A stretch of 64,000 bases of DNA from Rapidithrix thailandica (GTDB lineage Bacteria > Bacteroidota > Bacteroidia > Cytophagales > Flammeovirgaceae), in contig NZ_JBDKWZ010000001.1 of NCBI RefSeq assembly GCF_039710355.1, forward strand, positions 248,001 to 312,000, given 5' to 3'. A model generated the notes under the pieces. That model was not told the DNA's origin and made no database searches. It saw only the letters and a list, made by a program, of their open reading frames with translations. The first letter of the stretch is position 1. Each line of letters begins with the position of its first letter. The position numbers and the translations under genes were made by a program. Positions 32,101 to 40,267 of this stretch are shown in pieces.

Positions 32101-34286
32101 CTGGAAGCCCGATAAAATACCAACGTCCCAATGTGCTGACAAAGCTCATCGGTTTGTCTATGGAATTCTTCCTCTTTTAAAGGTTCGATTTTGGGAAGTT
32201 CCATGAAAATCAAATCCGCCTTACCGGATTCACTCTTGACGATTTCATATAGAGGGCGGGTGTCCAAAGCACTGTTGATGGTTTTGATTTCGGCTGTTAA
32301 CCTTAATTCCTCCAAAACAGAAGCCATCATTTTATAGGCTTTGGCCGAATCGACATTGGAAGTGCTGGTGTGAATCAAAATGCGTAAGGAAGCATTGATC
32401 CATTCGTCTGTAGAAATTAAAAAGCGCAACATGGTAAGAGCCAGGGTGAGGTTGTTGCCCCGGCCATCGTACCAGATATCGATTTGCGATTTTTTGCCAA
32501 ATTGTACTTTGTGGTCATAATGCATGACCAACAAGTTGTAATCCTGTTCGGTAAAACTGTTGAGTAAGTGAGCAAATTTTTGTGGAGAAGCAGCATTGTG
32601 TGCCCAACCCATCAGGATGGTATTGGGCTCCAGCCCCGGAAAGCCATAGGCCTTGGAGATGGTTTCGATGCCGTCCAGAATATTTTCAACATAAAACTTC
32701 TGTGAGAATACACCTTGGTACCCGTTTTCCCACTTTTCAGCGGCCTCTACTTTGGAGAGGGTTTTGTGTTTTTGCCCGTTTACGATTAATTCGATGTTTG
32801 AGACCAGGCCTAACCTCCCGACCAGGTTGCGCCCAAAGTCGATCAGGTAAGGTCTTTTTTGTCCTCCACCGCTAAACAATAGGATGTTCGGGCGCCAGTT
32901 GCGTTTGTCCGCACCTGCTTTATGGCTGATTTTAAACAATCCCGTGCGCACGATTTCCGACCATACGCCTTGCCATATATCACTAAAACCCAAGCTGATT
33001 TGTCTTCGGGTAAGGTAAAAGAAGATACCGCCAATAATGACAAAGGACATGATCATCGCTCCGGTGCTAAGCTTGAACATCACTGCAAAAGTGGCAATGG
33101 CTCCGGCAATACTGATAAACTTCGGAATTTTAAACTGTGGGCGAAAATCGGAGCTGGCCCAACTTTCCAAGGCACAGGTCAAGTTGATAAAACCATAGGC
33201 AGCCAGATAAAACATGGACACAATAGGGGCGATCAAATCCAATTCTCCGATCAAAATCCCTATTTCGGCAATGATAAAGGTTAAAATCAAGGCATTGCGA
33301 GGTTCATTGTCTTTGCCTACCCCCTTAGCAAATTGCTTTGGTGTAATTTTATCAATGGACATGGCTTGCAAAATACGGGGGCCTCCCAGGATGCCTCCTA
33401 ATGCCGAAGAAAGGGTGGCTCCCCAGATGCCGGCCATTAATAATGGAGCGCCATATGCCGCAAACAATGTGATTTTCGATAGAATATTGGTGTCATTTTG
33501 TAAGGCGGTGGGATCAATCTTCATGGTAAAGAAGAGCGCCAGTAATATATAAACGATCAAGCCCACGGTAATGGAGGCCATTGTCCCCATAGGAATTGAT
33601 TTTTTGGGGTCTTTTAAATCTCCGGACATGGCTACCCCTGCCGTAAAGCCCGTTACTGCCGGGAAGAAAATTGCAAACAAATCTTCCATATTGACACCTT
33701 CTTTCGGAAACATCATAATGCCACCCGAGTAATAGGAATGATTGGTAAACAAGCCTCCTCCGAAAATGGATACTAGCGATAAGCCAATGGCGATCAGGAT
33801 GTAAAACTGTGTTTTGAGGGCCAGAGAGGTGCTGATTAAGGCTAGCGTAGTGATGACCAACATGGTCACAGACCCGGTAATCCGGATGTATTGGGTTTTT
33901 TCTTCAGGCGTTTGTCCCAATTCCATAAACCCTCTTAAAAAATCGTTAAAACTCTCGCTAAAACCCACCACATACATGGAAATACTCAGGGCGGTAGCGA
34001 CATATAAGGTGATTCCGATCGCTCCCCCCATGGGCAGCCCCAAGCTTCGGGAAAGCATGTAATAGAGCCCTCCGGCTTTTACTTTCTTATCGGTGGCTAC
34101 CGAAGAAACCGATAGCCCTGTAGTGACGGAGATGACATGGGCAATCAATATAATTACAATAGATCCTATCAGTCCGGCATGTCCTGTTACCCAGCCGAGC
34201 CGCAAGTACATAATTACCCCCAAAATGGTGAGGACAGAGGGGACAAATACCCCCGAAAATGTACCGAATTTTTTTGCTTTTGCCAT
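29121..34286 (-). CDS. SLC12-type cation-chloride cotransporter fused to coiled coil and AAA-type ATPase
   Basis: 1721 residues in one uninterrupted frame. Residues ~1-450 form a 12-helix amino acid/cation-chloride cotransporter (APC fold; FGTFSGVFVPSVLTILGVIM, LRLGWVTGHAG, SVSSVATDKKVKAGGLYYML). Residues ~460-720 match the cytosolic tail of SLC12 proteins, including IDIWYDGRGNNLTLALTML, the counterpart of the animal IDVWW...GGLTLL motif. From ~745 to ~1330 there is a long charged coiled coil. The C-terminal ~300 residues hold an AAA-type ATPase with Walker A GEQGMGKT (1431-1438), a likely Walker B in VCVFHDIELWWD (~1500), and a winged-helix-like end. SLC12 transporters are normally about 700-1200 residues and have no ATPase. 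The gene runs straight into an MscS gene. ATP-dependent control of transport is inferred. Confidence 0.88.
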   Translation of the reverse strand: MAKAKKFGTFSGVFVPSVLTILGVIMYLRLGWVTGHAGLIGSIVIILIAHVISVTTGLSVSSVATDKKVKAGGLYYMLSRSLGLPMGGAIGITLYVATALSISMYVVGFSESFNDFLRGFMELGQTPEEKTQYIRITGSVTMLVITTLALISTSLALKTQFYILIAIGLSLVSIFGGGLFTNHSYYSGGIMMFPKEGVNMEDLFAIFFPAVTGFTAGVAMSGDLKDPKKSIPMGTMASITVGLIVYILLALFFTMKIDPTALQNDTNILSKITLFAAYGAPLLMAGIWGATLSSALGGILGGPRILQAMSIDKITPKQFAKGVGKDNEPRNALILTFIIAEIGILIGELDLIAPIVSMFYLAAYGFINLTCALESWASSDFRPQFKIPKFISIAGAIATFAVMFKLSTGAMIMSFVIIGGIFFYLTRRQISLGFSDIWQGVWSEIVRTGLFKISHKAGADKRNWRPNILLFSGGGQKRPYLIDFGRNLVGRLGLVSNIELIVNGQKHKTLSKVEAAEKWENGYQGVFSQKFYVENILDGIETISKAYGFPGLEPNTILMGWAHNAASPQKFAHLLNSFTEQDYNLLVMHYDHKVQFGKKSQIDIWYDGRGNNLTLALTMLRFLISTDEWINASLRILIHTSTSNVDSAKAYKMMASVLEELRLTAEIKTINSALDTRPLYEIVKSESGKADLIFMELPKIEPLKEEEFHRQTDELCQHIGTLVFYRASSEFEPIEIGLTQSQVSQPQPQFSEIASVRSEDLVEQFTLPEELKRPVQGLQRSLEHLVYRLNQQHIQPIVTYYDEFLQQFEALILSIKNQIDNPSQKGTEEDITSQLLHTTHQLLSEFQNQSLKEIEGSLAQGVEILLENSKEILDRTPETVKAQLDVQALKSRHDFHTLRQHIGPGKFRLKTLFKDQFMYIVKLQKVIDFYLNHTWQKAIHQWMGQFTADSQFYLFQVQKHLQNINEQLQHVSAGQTLEPAIRQHLLNNLEDHLKEIKLLIASNRQRKTNYREFLIRESDSLIRHLAGKCDQLSLQSTLKEKKRTQKEDKLAQQEIQAFPEAWSKNQELLFNFSLFEVKLYHIQHFIQNRIKSLKSDIDQAVEGNILVDLKKLKSNFTRISNKLNGQMEEVKIAYTPSVDAYHRELSEEFLNTIDVLTDDLPESLDVPENNTSIENNIVVFEEMDAMSISPKNVIHYTLQTHCTEPIVQVIDQLYSDIEKENNLVQDAVRMASFSLETAFSEKSGKDNSLRDIKKLLEEEKDRVSAIQQKIKEQKDQVYQEIQAVEKEFYDRLNPYSLVKSAVNIDYFLFSKSKSKAKKRFTSISNVVKEGVQNSITKLVYRRSEGVLAAKKLQNMGYSSTSYLENLIHLKEKVSPKKDVLQHLPFYYKQLFLKSHTSGKELWYGREKELQEINKAIGRYHQTRSGALLIVGEQGMGKTFLADYAAQQNFSKGKVFHIHPPFKGSASVRTFKNSVTRALKSHEGFDTAFERLNDNSVCVFHDIELWWDRSPDGYAVIDMIKHLIDQAGHKCCMIFTINPYAFRFINHLKNLEDSFLKIVTCEPFPAEALKNIILLRHQSSRMKFRLNGQLEKDLPVWKLAGLFSSIFDISGGNIGIALQTWVSNIEKIDGETLEIKSPTYPNIEVLRNMKPEWVIVLVQFILHKRLTTGRLQNILNIDLETLETQLVPMLRSGILVEDHQVLSIDPYIRPFLLNAFVENDIL

Positions 34287-34621
34287 GTATAATCTTGGTT
34301 TAGTCTACTTTATTCCAGGTCGTGTGAAAGTTAGGGAAATAATTTGTAAATACTGAGGGGGATGTGTTGTACTTTTCAAGCTGCAAACATAATGATGTGA
34401 ATAAATAATAGCTATATAGAATTTTATCATATACCTGAAATATTTCCCACCTAACACATGCTTTGCGTTTTCTTAGTAAAAAAAACACATAATTATAGTG
34501 TTGTTTTCCAGGTGTTTATGTATGAATTTTAAAAAAAATAAAAAAAAATGTGTCAGCCTGTAGTTTTCGCTTGTCTTGTAATTTAGATGTGGGATTTTTC
34601 ATTGTAACTTATTTTTTAGCC

Positions 34622-34801
34622 ATGATTACTTCAACACCCAATCATTTATATTTTAAATTGAAAGACAGTGTGAATTTTAAGACAAGTAAGTCTTATGTAC
34701 ACAAATTTGAAGCTGCAGTTAAGAATTTTGAGAGCTTTGTAAAAGAAGAAAACAAACAACACAGTATAGCAATCAAAACAAAGTTTAGCAGTTTCTGTTA
34801 A
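34622..34801 (+). CDS. small basic protein of unknown function
   Basis: 59 residues from MITSTPNHLYF; the frame is open 24 codons further up but that part is hydrophobic and has no support. The product is rich in Lys, Phe and Ser (YFKLKDSVNFKTSKSYVHKF, then EAAVKNFESFVKEEN) and has no signal peptide or transmembrane segment. A strong terminator sits directly behind it, and it lies isolated between two genes of the opposite strand, which supports a real, independently transcribed gene. No family is recognised. The 335 bases between it and the cotransporter gene are AT-rich and show nothing recognisable. Confidence 0.55.
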   Translation: MITSTPNHLYFKLKDSVNFKTSKSYVHKFEAAVKNFESFVKEENKQHSIAIKTKFSSFC

Positions 34802-34829
34802 GCATTCGATTATAGACCATTAGGAGAAA

Positions 34830-34864
34830 AACTTTCCGGTTCATTTGTGCTGGAAAGTTTTTTG
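34830..34864 (+). terminator. terminator after the small protein gene
   Basis: AACTTTCC (34830-34837) pairs perfectly with GGAAAGTT (34852-34859), loop 14 nt, followed by more Ts. Confidence 0.8.
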
Positions 34865-34943
34865 CGTTTTCCTCTCAGGAAAGAGTACTTCAGAGAGCTG
34901 TTTTCAGGTGAAGGTTTGATTGTAGGGGAGCAGTCAGGATAGC

Positions 34944-35594
34944 TTAATAGGTTTTATATACTTTCTTTTTTCCCTTCCGGTTAAAACGGTACCAGGTTCC
35001 TACGGGAGTACCCTTGTGGTATTGTCCTTCGTATGCCAGCCGGCCACGGTTATCATAAAATTTCCAGAGTCCGTGTTCCTTGCCTTGTTGGTAACTTCCT
35101 TTTTGGATCAAATGCTCTTTTTCATTAAAGATCTCCCAAGTTCCTTCCGGAAACCCTTGGTGATAAGCGCCTACTTGACGGAGTACTCCGTTTTCATGAT
35201 AAAACTTCCATTTCCCTTCATAGGCACCTTGCTTGTATTCCCCTTCTTTTTTGACTTGTCCATTGGGATAAAATTCTTTTGCCGGCCCTTCTAATAGATC
35301 TTGTTGCCAGTGTTCGATGGCAATCACCCGTCCATCGAAGTCAAACAGCCGGGCTTCTCCGTGTAACAGACCCTTTCGAAAATGTTGTACAGCACTGACT
35401 TGTCCGTTGGGGTAATAAAATTTCCATTGGCCTTCTTTGTCTTGCTCTATTAGCCGGCCTTGGGCCTTTAGCTGGCCATCGTCATAAAATTCCTGATGCT
35501 CTTGCGCTAAACTTTGTGTGGTACAGGCAAAAAACAGGGCAAACCCATAGGCTAAAGCCAAGAGGTATACAAGAGGTTGGCGATCATTTCTCAT
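34944..35594 (-). CDS. secreted MORN/YwqK-type repeat protein
   Basis: 216 residues from MRNDRQPLVY; the in-frame Met nine codons upstream lies next to the fbaA terminator, so the later start is preferred. A signal peptide ends near SLAQ. The mature protein is a chain of about seven to eight 23-residue MORN_2 repeats with the signature G.W..Y..nGq...e..y..G (for instance EGQWKFYYPNGQVSAVQHF, EGKWKFYHENGVLRQ, HGLWKFYDNRGRLA). Such proteins are often labelled YwqK-family antitoxin, but no toxin is present and they are better seen as envelope-bound repeat proteins of unknown role. Confidence 0.85.
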   Translation of the reverse strand: MRNDRQPLVYLLALAYGFALFFACTTQSLAQEHQEFYDDGQLKAQGRLIEQDKEGQWKFYYPNGQVSAVQHFRKGLLHGEARLFDFDGRVIAIEHWQQDLLEGPAKEFYPNGQVKKEGEYKQGAYEGKWKFYHENGVLRQVGAYHQGFPEGTWEIFNEKEHLIQKGSYQQGKEHGLWKFYDNRGRLAYEGQYHKGTPVGTWYRFNRKGKKKVYKTY

Positions 35595-35602
35595 AGTGGA
35601 AA

Positions 35603-35640
35603 GATAAAAAAAATCGCACAAAATGAGCTTTGTGCGATTT
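35603..35640 (-). terminator. terminator of fbaA
   Basis: A perfect 12-bp stem (AAATCGCACAAA at 35611-35622 with TTTGTGCGATTT at 35629-35640), 6-nt loop, continued by a T run on the minus strand. It stands between fbaA and the MORN gene. Confidence 0.88.
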
Positions 35641-35660
35641 GTAATTCGATGTTGACTGTT

Positions 35661-36746
35661 TTATGCCAAGGTATCGACATTGTTCAGGTCTTCAAAGGCT
35701 TGTTTCAATCGAAGGTTAAAAGCTTGTTCTGCTTTTCTTAACCACACTCTAGGGTCGTAATGTTTTTTGTTAGGAACATCATCGCCATCAGGGTTACCGA
35801 TTTGCGTTTGCAGATACCCCTCAAACTCTTTGTAGTAATCTCTGATACCCGTCCAGAACGCCCATTGTTGGTCGGTATCGATGTTCATTTTAATTACTCC
35901 GTAAGAGATCGCTTCCCGGATTTCCTCCAAGGTTGAGCCAGAGCCTCCGTGGAAAACAAAGTCTACCGGTTTCTCTCCCAATGCGTATTTTTCCTGGATA
36001 TAATCTTGTGAGTTTTTCAGGATGACAGGTGTCAATTTCACATTACCAGGCTTGTATACACCATGCACATTACCAAAAGCCGCAGCAACGGTAAAACGAG
36101 GACTTACTTTGCTTAGCTCTTCGTAAGCATAAGCTACTTCTTCCGGTTGGGTATATAATTTTGAAGAGTCTATATCCGTATTGTCCACACCGTCTTCTTC
36201 ACCACCGGTTACACCCAATTCAATCTCCAAGGTCATGTCCATCTTGCTCATGCGTTCTAAGTAACGCTTGCAGGTCTCGATATTCTCTTCCAACGATTCT
36301 TCTGAAAGGTCGATCATATGAGAACTGAACAACGGTTTTCCATGTACTTTGTAAAACTCTTCACCAGCATCCAACATGCCATCAATCCAAGGGAGTAATT
36401 TTTTGGCGGCATGGTCCGTGTGCAAAATTACCGTTGCACCGTATTTTTCGGCCATGAGGTGTACGTGACGAGCGCCTGATACAGCACCGGCAATGGCTGC
36501 TTGTTGATTTTCGTTAGACAGGCCTTTTCCCGCAAAAAACTGAGCGCCACCGTTCGAAAACTGAACAATTACCGGTGCATGTAAATCCCTTGCGGTTTCA
36601 ATGACACCATTAATTGAGTTGGTTCCGATTACATTGACAGCGGGCAGCGCAAAAAGATTTTTCTTTGCATACGCAAATAATTCCTGTACTTTCTCTCCAG
36701 TGATTACACCTGATTCAAAGCTGACCTTGTTTTCAATTGAGTTCAT
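35661..36746 (-). CDS. fbaA: class II fructose-bisphosphate aldolase
   Basis: 361 residues, the size of the E. coli FbaA type (class IIA). It splits fructose 1,6-bisphosphate into dihydroxyacetone phosphate and glyceraldehyde 3-phosphate in glycolysis and runs in reverse in gluconeogenesis; it needs zinc. Zinc and active-site segments are visible: VILHTDHAAKKLLPW, TLEIELGVTGGEEDGVDN, FVFHGGSGSTLEEI and MNIDTDQQWAFW. Cytoplasmic. It has its own promoter (TTG-N17-TATCTTTG) and terminator, so it is monocistronic. Confidence 0.98.
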   Translation of the reverse strand: MNSIENKVSFESGVITGEKVQELFAYAKKNLFALPAVNVIGTNSINGVIETARDLHAPVIVQFSNGGAQFFAGKGLSNENQQAAIAGAVSGARHVHLMAEKYGATVILHTDHAAKKLLPWIDGMLDAGEEFYKVHGKPLFSSHMIDLSEESLEENIETCKRYLERMSKMDMTLEIELGVTGGEEDGVDNTDIDSSKLYTQPEEVAYAYEELSKVSPRFTVAAAFGNVHGVYKPGNVKLTPVILKNSQDYIQEKYALGEKPVDFVFHGGSGSTLEEIREAISYGVIKMNIDTDQQWAFWTGIRDYYKEFEGYLQTQIGNPDGDDVPNKKHYDPRVWLRKAEQAFNLRLKQAFEDLNNVDTLA

Positions 36747-36777
36747 TCCTAATAAGTTTTTCGTTCAATGATCTTTA

Positions 36778-36805
36778 CAAAGATAAAATTCTCTGGCGCT
36801 TTCAA
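36778..36805 (-). promoter_or_regulatory. promoter of fbaA (TTG-N17-TATCTTTG)
   Basis: On the minus strand TTG (36805-36803), 17-base spacer, TATCTTTG (36785-36778), 31 bases before the ATG. It fits the Bacteroidota promoter consensus. Confidence 0.65.
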
Positions 36806-37396
36806 GAAAGGAAGGTGTTTTTTTGTGAACTTTGTTATTTTTTATGGTCCAGATGCTCTTTTTTGTCAAGATTTACTTTCTCCGGGTCTTAAAAACAGTG
36901 GCAAGTTCAATATCGTGTTGCCTTGTAGATACGTGAAAGGAAGCACGTGTATGGGAAGGCATCAAAATCCTTATATGGAATGCCGGGCAGTAGCCATCAA
37001 AAGTGTGCTTTTTTTTGGAAAAGCTCTAAAGTTCTATAGGGCTTCTTCATTCCATTTGTGGGGGTTGCAACGGGAGTTTGTGCGGTATTGAACAGAACGT
37101 TTCCGCTTGCAATGCTTGTCCCTCATTCCTGTGGGAATTAGGATGAAAATTGAAAATAAAAGATATCTTTGCTATTTGATTGAAAAATGCAAATCTGATA
37201 GGGTTTGCGTTGATGAACAAGGTCTGTCCGGAGAAACCCTTGAGATGGAAGGAGGCAATTGTTGATGGAAGTGCCGTGAGCGTGAAGGAAGCGCGTTTTT
37301 TGAAAAAAATACTTTTAAAATAGTAGAGTATCGCAGGTAATTCATCAAATTTGCAAGGAGAGGATAGATTTATTTTTGAACAAATGCATTTATCAA
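36806..37396. other. intergenic region between fbaA and accD, nothing recognised
   Basis: About 590 bases without a credible gene. A plus-strand frame at 36768-37091 has no family features and starts inside the fbaA promoter; I treat it as chance. A short GCAAA...TTTGC inverted repeat lies near 37185-37210. The accD promoter should be here but no consensus match was seen. Confidence 0.5.
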
Positions 37397-38239
37397 ATGG
37401 CTTGGTTTAAAAGAAAAGAAAAAGGTATAACAACCCCAACAGAAGAGAAAAAAGATTCTCCCAACGGACTGTGGCACAAAACCCCCAGCGGGAAAATTAT
37501 TCATGTGAAAGAGCTCCAGGAGAATGCCTATGTTTGCCCGGATGATAATTTTCATGAGCGAATAGGTTCTACAGAGTATTTTGAAATTCTCTTCGATCGT
37601 AATGAATATACGGAGTTAGATGCAAATATGTCGTTTGCGGATCCCTTGGAGTTTGTCGATTCAAAACCCTATCCTGAACGCATCAAAGCCAGTCAGAAAA
37701 AGACGGGTTTGAAAGATGCTGCCCGTTCGGCTTATGGAAAAATAAATGGAAAAGACCTTTGCGTTTGCTGTATGGATTTTAATTTCATCGGTGGCTCTAT
37801 GGGATCTGTAGTAGGGGAGAAAATTGCCCGGGCAATTGATTACAGTTTAAAAACGAAAACACCTTTCTTAATGATTTCCAAGTCCGGTGGTGCCCGGATG
37901 ATGGAAGCGGGGTTTTCGTTAATGCAAATGGCAAAGACCTCTGCAAAATTGGCCTTGTTAGAAGAAGCAAAAGTCCCTTATATCTCGTTAATGACGGATC
38001 CGACTACCGGGGGGGTAACGGCTTCTTTTGCTATGTTAGGGGATTTTAATATCGCCGAACCCGGTGCCTTGATTGGTTTTGCCGGACCCCGGGTAATTCG
38101 TGAAACCATAGGGAAAGATTTACCCAAAGGCTTTCAAAGTGCTGAGTTCTTGTTAGAGCATGGGTTTTTGGATTTTATCGTCAACCGGAGAAAATTAAAA
38201 GATACTTTGACCACTCTTTTGAGATTGTTGGAAAATTAA
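37397..38239 (+). CDS. accD: acetyl-CoA carboxylase carboxyltransferase subunit beta
   Basis: 280 residues from MAWFKRKEKG. It transfers the carboxyl group from carboxybiotin to acetyl-CoA with AccA, the first committed step of fatty acid synthesis. The carboxyltransferase core is clear: SRNG-like stretch FIGGSMGSVVGEKIARAID, MISKSGGARMMEAGFSLMQM, PTTGGVTASFAMLGD, and GFAGPRVIRETIGKDLP. The N-terminal zinc ribbon is degenerate: where four cysteines are usual, only one remains (KTPSGK and VCPDDN instead of two CxxC pairs). I recall this also from other Bacteroidota. accA is not in the window. Confidence 0.96.
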   Translation: MAWFKRKEKGITTPTEEKKDSPNGLWHKTPSGKIIHVKELQENAYVCPDDNFHERIGSTEYFEILFDRNEYTELDANMSFADPLEFVDSKPYPERIKASQKKTGLKDAARSAYGKINGKDLCVCCMDFNFIGGSMGSVVGEKIARAIDYSLKTKTPFLMISKSGGARMMEAGFSLMQMAKTSAKLALLEEAKVPYISLMTDPTTGGVTASFAMLGDFNIAEPGALIGFAGPRVIRETIGKDLPKGFQSAEFLLEHGFLDFIVNRRKLKDTLTTLLRLLEN

Positions 38240-38260
38240 GGTTCTCCACATGTCCCATTC

Positions 38261-38328
38261 CACCAAAGCAAACAATTAGCCCCAGGGTGAGTTGTTAACA
38301 TACTGTAGCCTGTTTGTTTGCTTTGGTG
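38261..38328. repeat. 15-bp perfect inverted repeat downstream of accD
   Basis: CACCAAAGCAAACAA (38261-38275) pairs perfectly with TTGTTTGCTTTGGTG (38314-38328), 38-nt spacer. It lies 21 bases past the accD stop, without a T run after it. It may act as a terminator or RNA-stabilising hairpin of the accD mRNA. The rest of the gap up to rodA shows nothing recognised. Confidence 0.6.
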
Positions 38329-38514
38329 TTATATCTTATCTTTAATAAGTGGAGTGGGAGTGTATGACAAAAGCCCTTCAAGGATCTCTTCATTGGGAAA
38401 GAGATATCAACCTGCCACCTTACAAGGTGATTTTTCGGAGATCATAAAGAGAAGTTTGTTTGCCTCTATTTTTTTATTCCAAATTCATTACAACTAATTC
38501 ACAACATCCAAGGA

Positions 38515-39789
38515 ATGAGAGAGCAAAAATTATCTAAGTCACTGGATTGGTTTACCATACTGTTGTACCTGACGATGGTTACATTGGGTTGGTTAAATAT
38601 CTATGCGGCTGTATATGATGTAGAAATCCACAAAAGCATTGTGAATTTAGACCTGAATTCCGGCAAACAACTGTTTTGGATTTTTTCAGCTTTACTACTG
38701 GGAGCTATCATCTTGTTGTTGGATTTTAAGCTATTTGACAGGTTTGCCTTCGGTATTTATGGTGGGTTGGTCTTGATGTTGATAGGCGTATTGTTTTTTG
38801 GGAAAGAAATCGCTGGGTCCCGGTCTTGGTTTGATTTTGGCTTTATGCGGCTACAGCCGGCTGAATTTGCGAAAGTAGCAGTATCCCTGGCGGTTGCAGG
38901 CTTTTTAAAAGAACCTTCCATGCATGCGGAGAAACCCAAGGTGATGTTCAGCCTTTTCGGGTTTATCTTAGTACCGGCCGCTCTCATCATTTTACAAGGA
39001 GATACCGGCTCGGCCATGGTGTTTGCTGCATTGGTGATTGTGTTTTACCGTGAAGGTCTTCCCGCGTATTTGATGGTGTTGGGCTTGTCAGCCATTGCGC
39101 TGTTTGTTGCAACTTTGTTTTTGAGGGAAAGCCATCTGGACTATTTTATTGGTGGGATCGTTATTGTCGAATTGCTCTTTTTGTTTCTTTTCCGCAAACA
39201 AAAAAAGAAACTTCTGATCACCTTAGTGGGGTTTGCCATGGCGATCGGTTTGGTGTTAAGTGTGGATTATATTATTTCGGATATTTTTAAACCTCACCAA
39301 CGCGACCGGATTGATATTCTGATCCACCCGGACAAAGATCCTATGGGGGTCGGTTGGCAAGTAACCCAGTCCAAAATTGCCATCGGTTCCGGTGGCATTT
39401 GGGGCAAGGGCTTTTTGGAAGGGACCCAAACCAAATTTGACTTTGTGCCCGATCAAAGTACCGACTTCATTTTTTGCACGGTGGGAGAGGAGCATGGCTG
39501 GCTGGGAAGTTTGATCGTTATTGGCTTGTTTATGACATTGATCAGCCGGCTGATCACATTAGCCGAACGGCAGAAAGCCCGCTTCAGCAGGGTATATGGC
39601 TATTGTGTGGCTTCGATTCTGTTTTTTCACTTTATGATCAATATCGGAATGACTATCGGTCTGTTTCCCGTAGTCGGAATTCCACTTCCCTTCTTTAGTT
39701 ACGGAGGGTCTTCGCTTTGGTCATTTACGATCCTGGTGTTTATTTTTATCAAATTGGATGCACACCGTTCCCAAATGCTCGTAAGATAG
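38515..39789 (+). CDS. rodA: rod-shape-determining peptidoglycan polymerase RodA
   Basis: 424 residues with ten predicted transmembrane helices, SEDS family. It polymerises glycan strands from lipid II, with a class B PBP2, during cell elongation. Family motifs are visible: RSWFDFGFMRLQPAEFAKV, LQGDTGSAMVF, GVGWQVTQSKIAIGSGG, FVPDQSTDFIFCTVGEEHGW and PLPFFSYGGSS. The extended first periplasmic part (DVEIHKSIVNLDLNSGKQ) and the insertion with basic residues in the middle (LFRKQKKKLL) point to RodA of Bacteroidota rather than FtsW. No mre or pbp2 gene is adjacent here. Confidence 0.93.
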   Translation: MREQKLSKSLDWFTILLYLTMVTLGWLNIYAAVYDVEIHKSIVNLDLNSGKQLFWIFSALLLGAIILLLDFKLFDRFAFGIYGGLVLMLIGVLFFGKEIAGSRSWFDFGFMRLQPAEFAKVAVSLAVAGFLKEPSMHAEKPKVMFSLFGFILVPAALIILQGDTGSAMVFAALVIVFYREGLPAYLMVLGLSAIALFVATLFLRESHLDYFIGGIVIVELLFLFLFRKQKKKLLITLVGFAMAIGLVLSVDYIISDIFKPHQRDRIDILIHPDKDPMGVGWQVTQSKIAIGSGGIWGKGFLEGTQTKFDFVPDQSTDFIFCTVGEEHGWLGSLIVIGLFMTLISRLITLAERQKARFSRVYGYCVASILFFHFMINIGMTIGLFPVVGIPLPFFSYGGSSLWSFTILVFIFIKLDAHRSQMLVR

Positions 39790-40267
39790 AGGATAACAAC
39801 GGACGAACGTAACACGTTGCAGGTTAGGGAACGGTCTAAAAAGTCAAAAGCAGATAAAAAATCGCAAAGCTATTAAGACACAAAGAATCACAAGTCTTTG
39901 ATTGGTAATTAATTATTTCTATATAGGTCTTAGTGTCTGCATATCGTCTTTGTAGACAGTCTCTTCTTTATGCGTTTTTGCTTTTATGTAATAGACCGGA
40001 AGCCAACTGTGGAGCTTTGTATTCCTCGCTATTGTATTTCGTCTTTCCCGGGTTATAGATTGAGAAATACCTTCCCTTTTGTCGAAGGTGGAATTAAACC
40101 ATAAATCCTTCTAAATTTGCCAGCCTTCTTTACTAACTTGTGCCCTTATAAACATGAAAATACTGTCGTTGCAGAACCATTCATGGAGTTTATTCTAATG
40201 TTGGAATAAAACTTATTAAAAGTTAGGGTTGTCTTAACTATATAGCTGATATTGGATAACATTTGGT
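39790..40267. other. intergenic region before the TonB receptor
   Basis: 478 bases without a gene. An imperfect inverted repeat (AAGACACAAAG near 39877 with CTTAGTGTCT near 39930) flanks an AT palindrome TAATTAATTA. No consensus promoter was found, although the receptor gene must have one here. Confidence 0.4.

Noticed and set aside
34944..35594. YwqK 'antitoxin' as part of a toxin-antitoxin pair
   Set aside because: The product is a secreted MORN repeat protein and no toxin gene is adjacent; the usual label is misleading.
36768..37091. Plus-strand frame of 107 codons between fbaA and accD
   Set aside because: It starts within the fbaA promoter, has no recognisable protein features and no promoter of its own.
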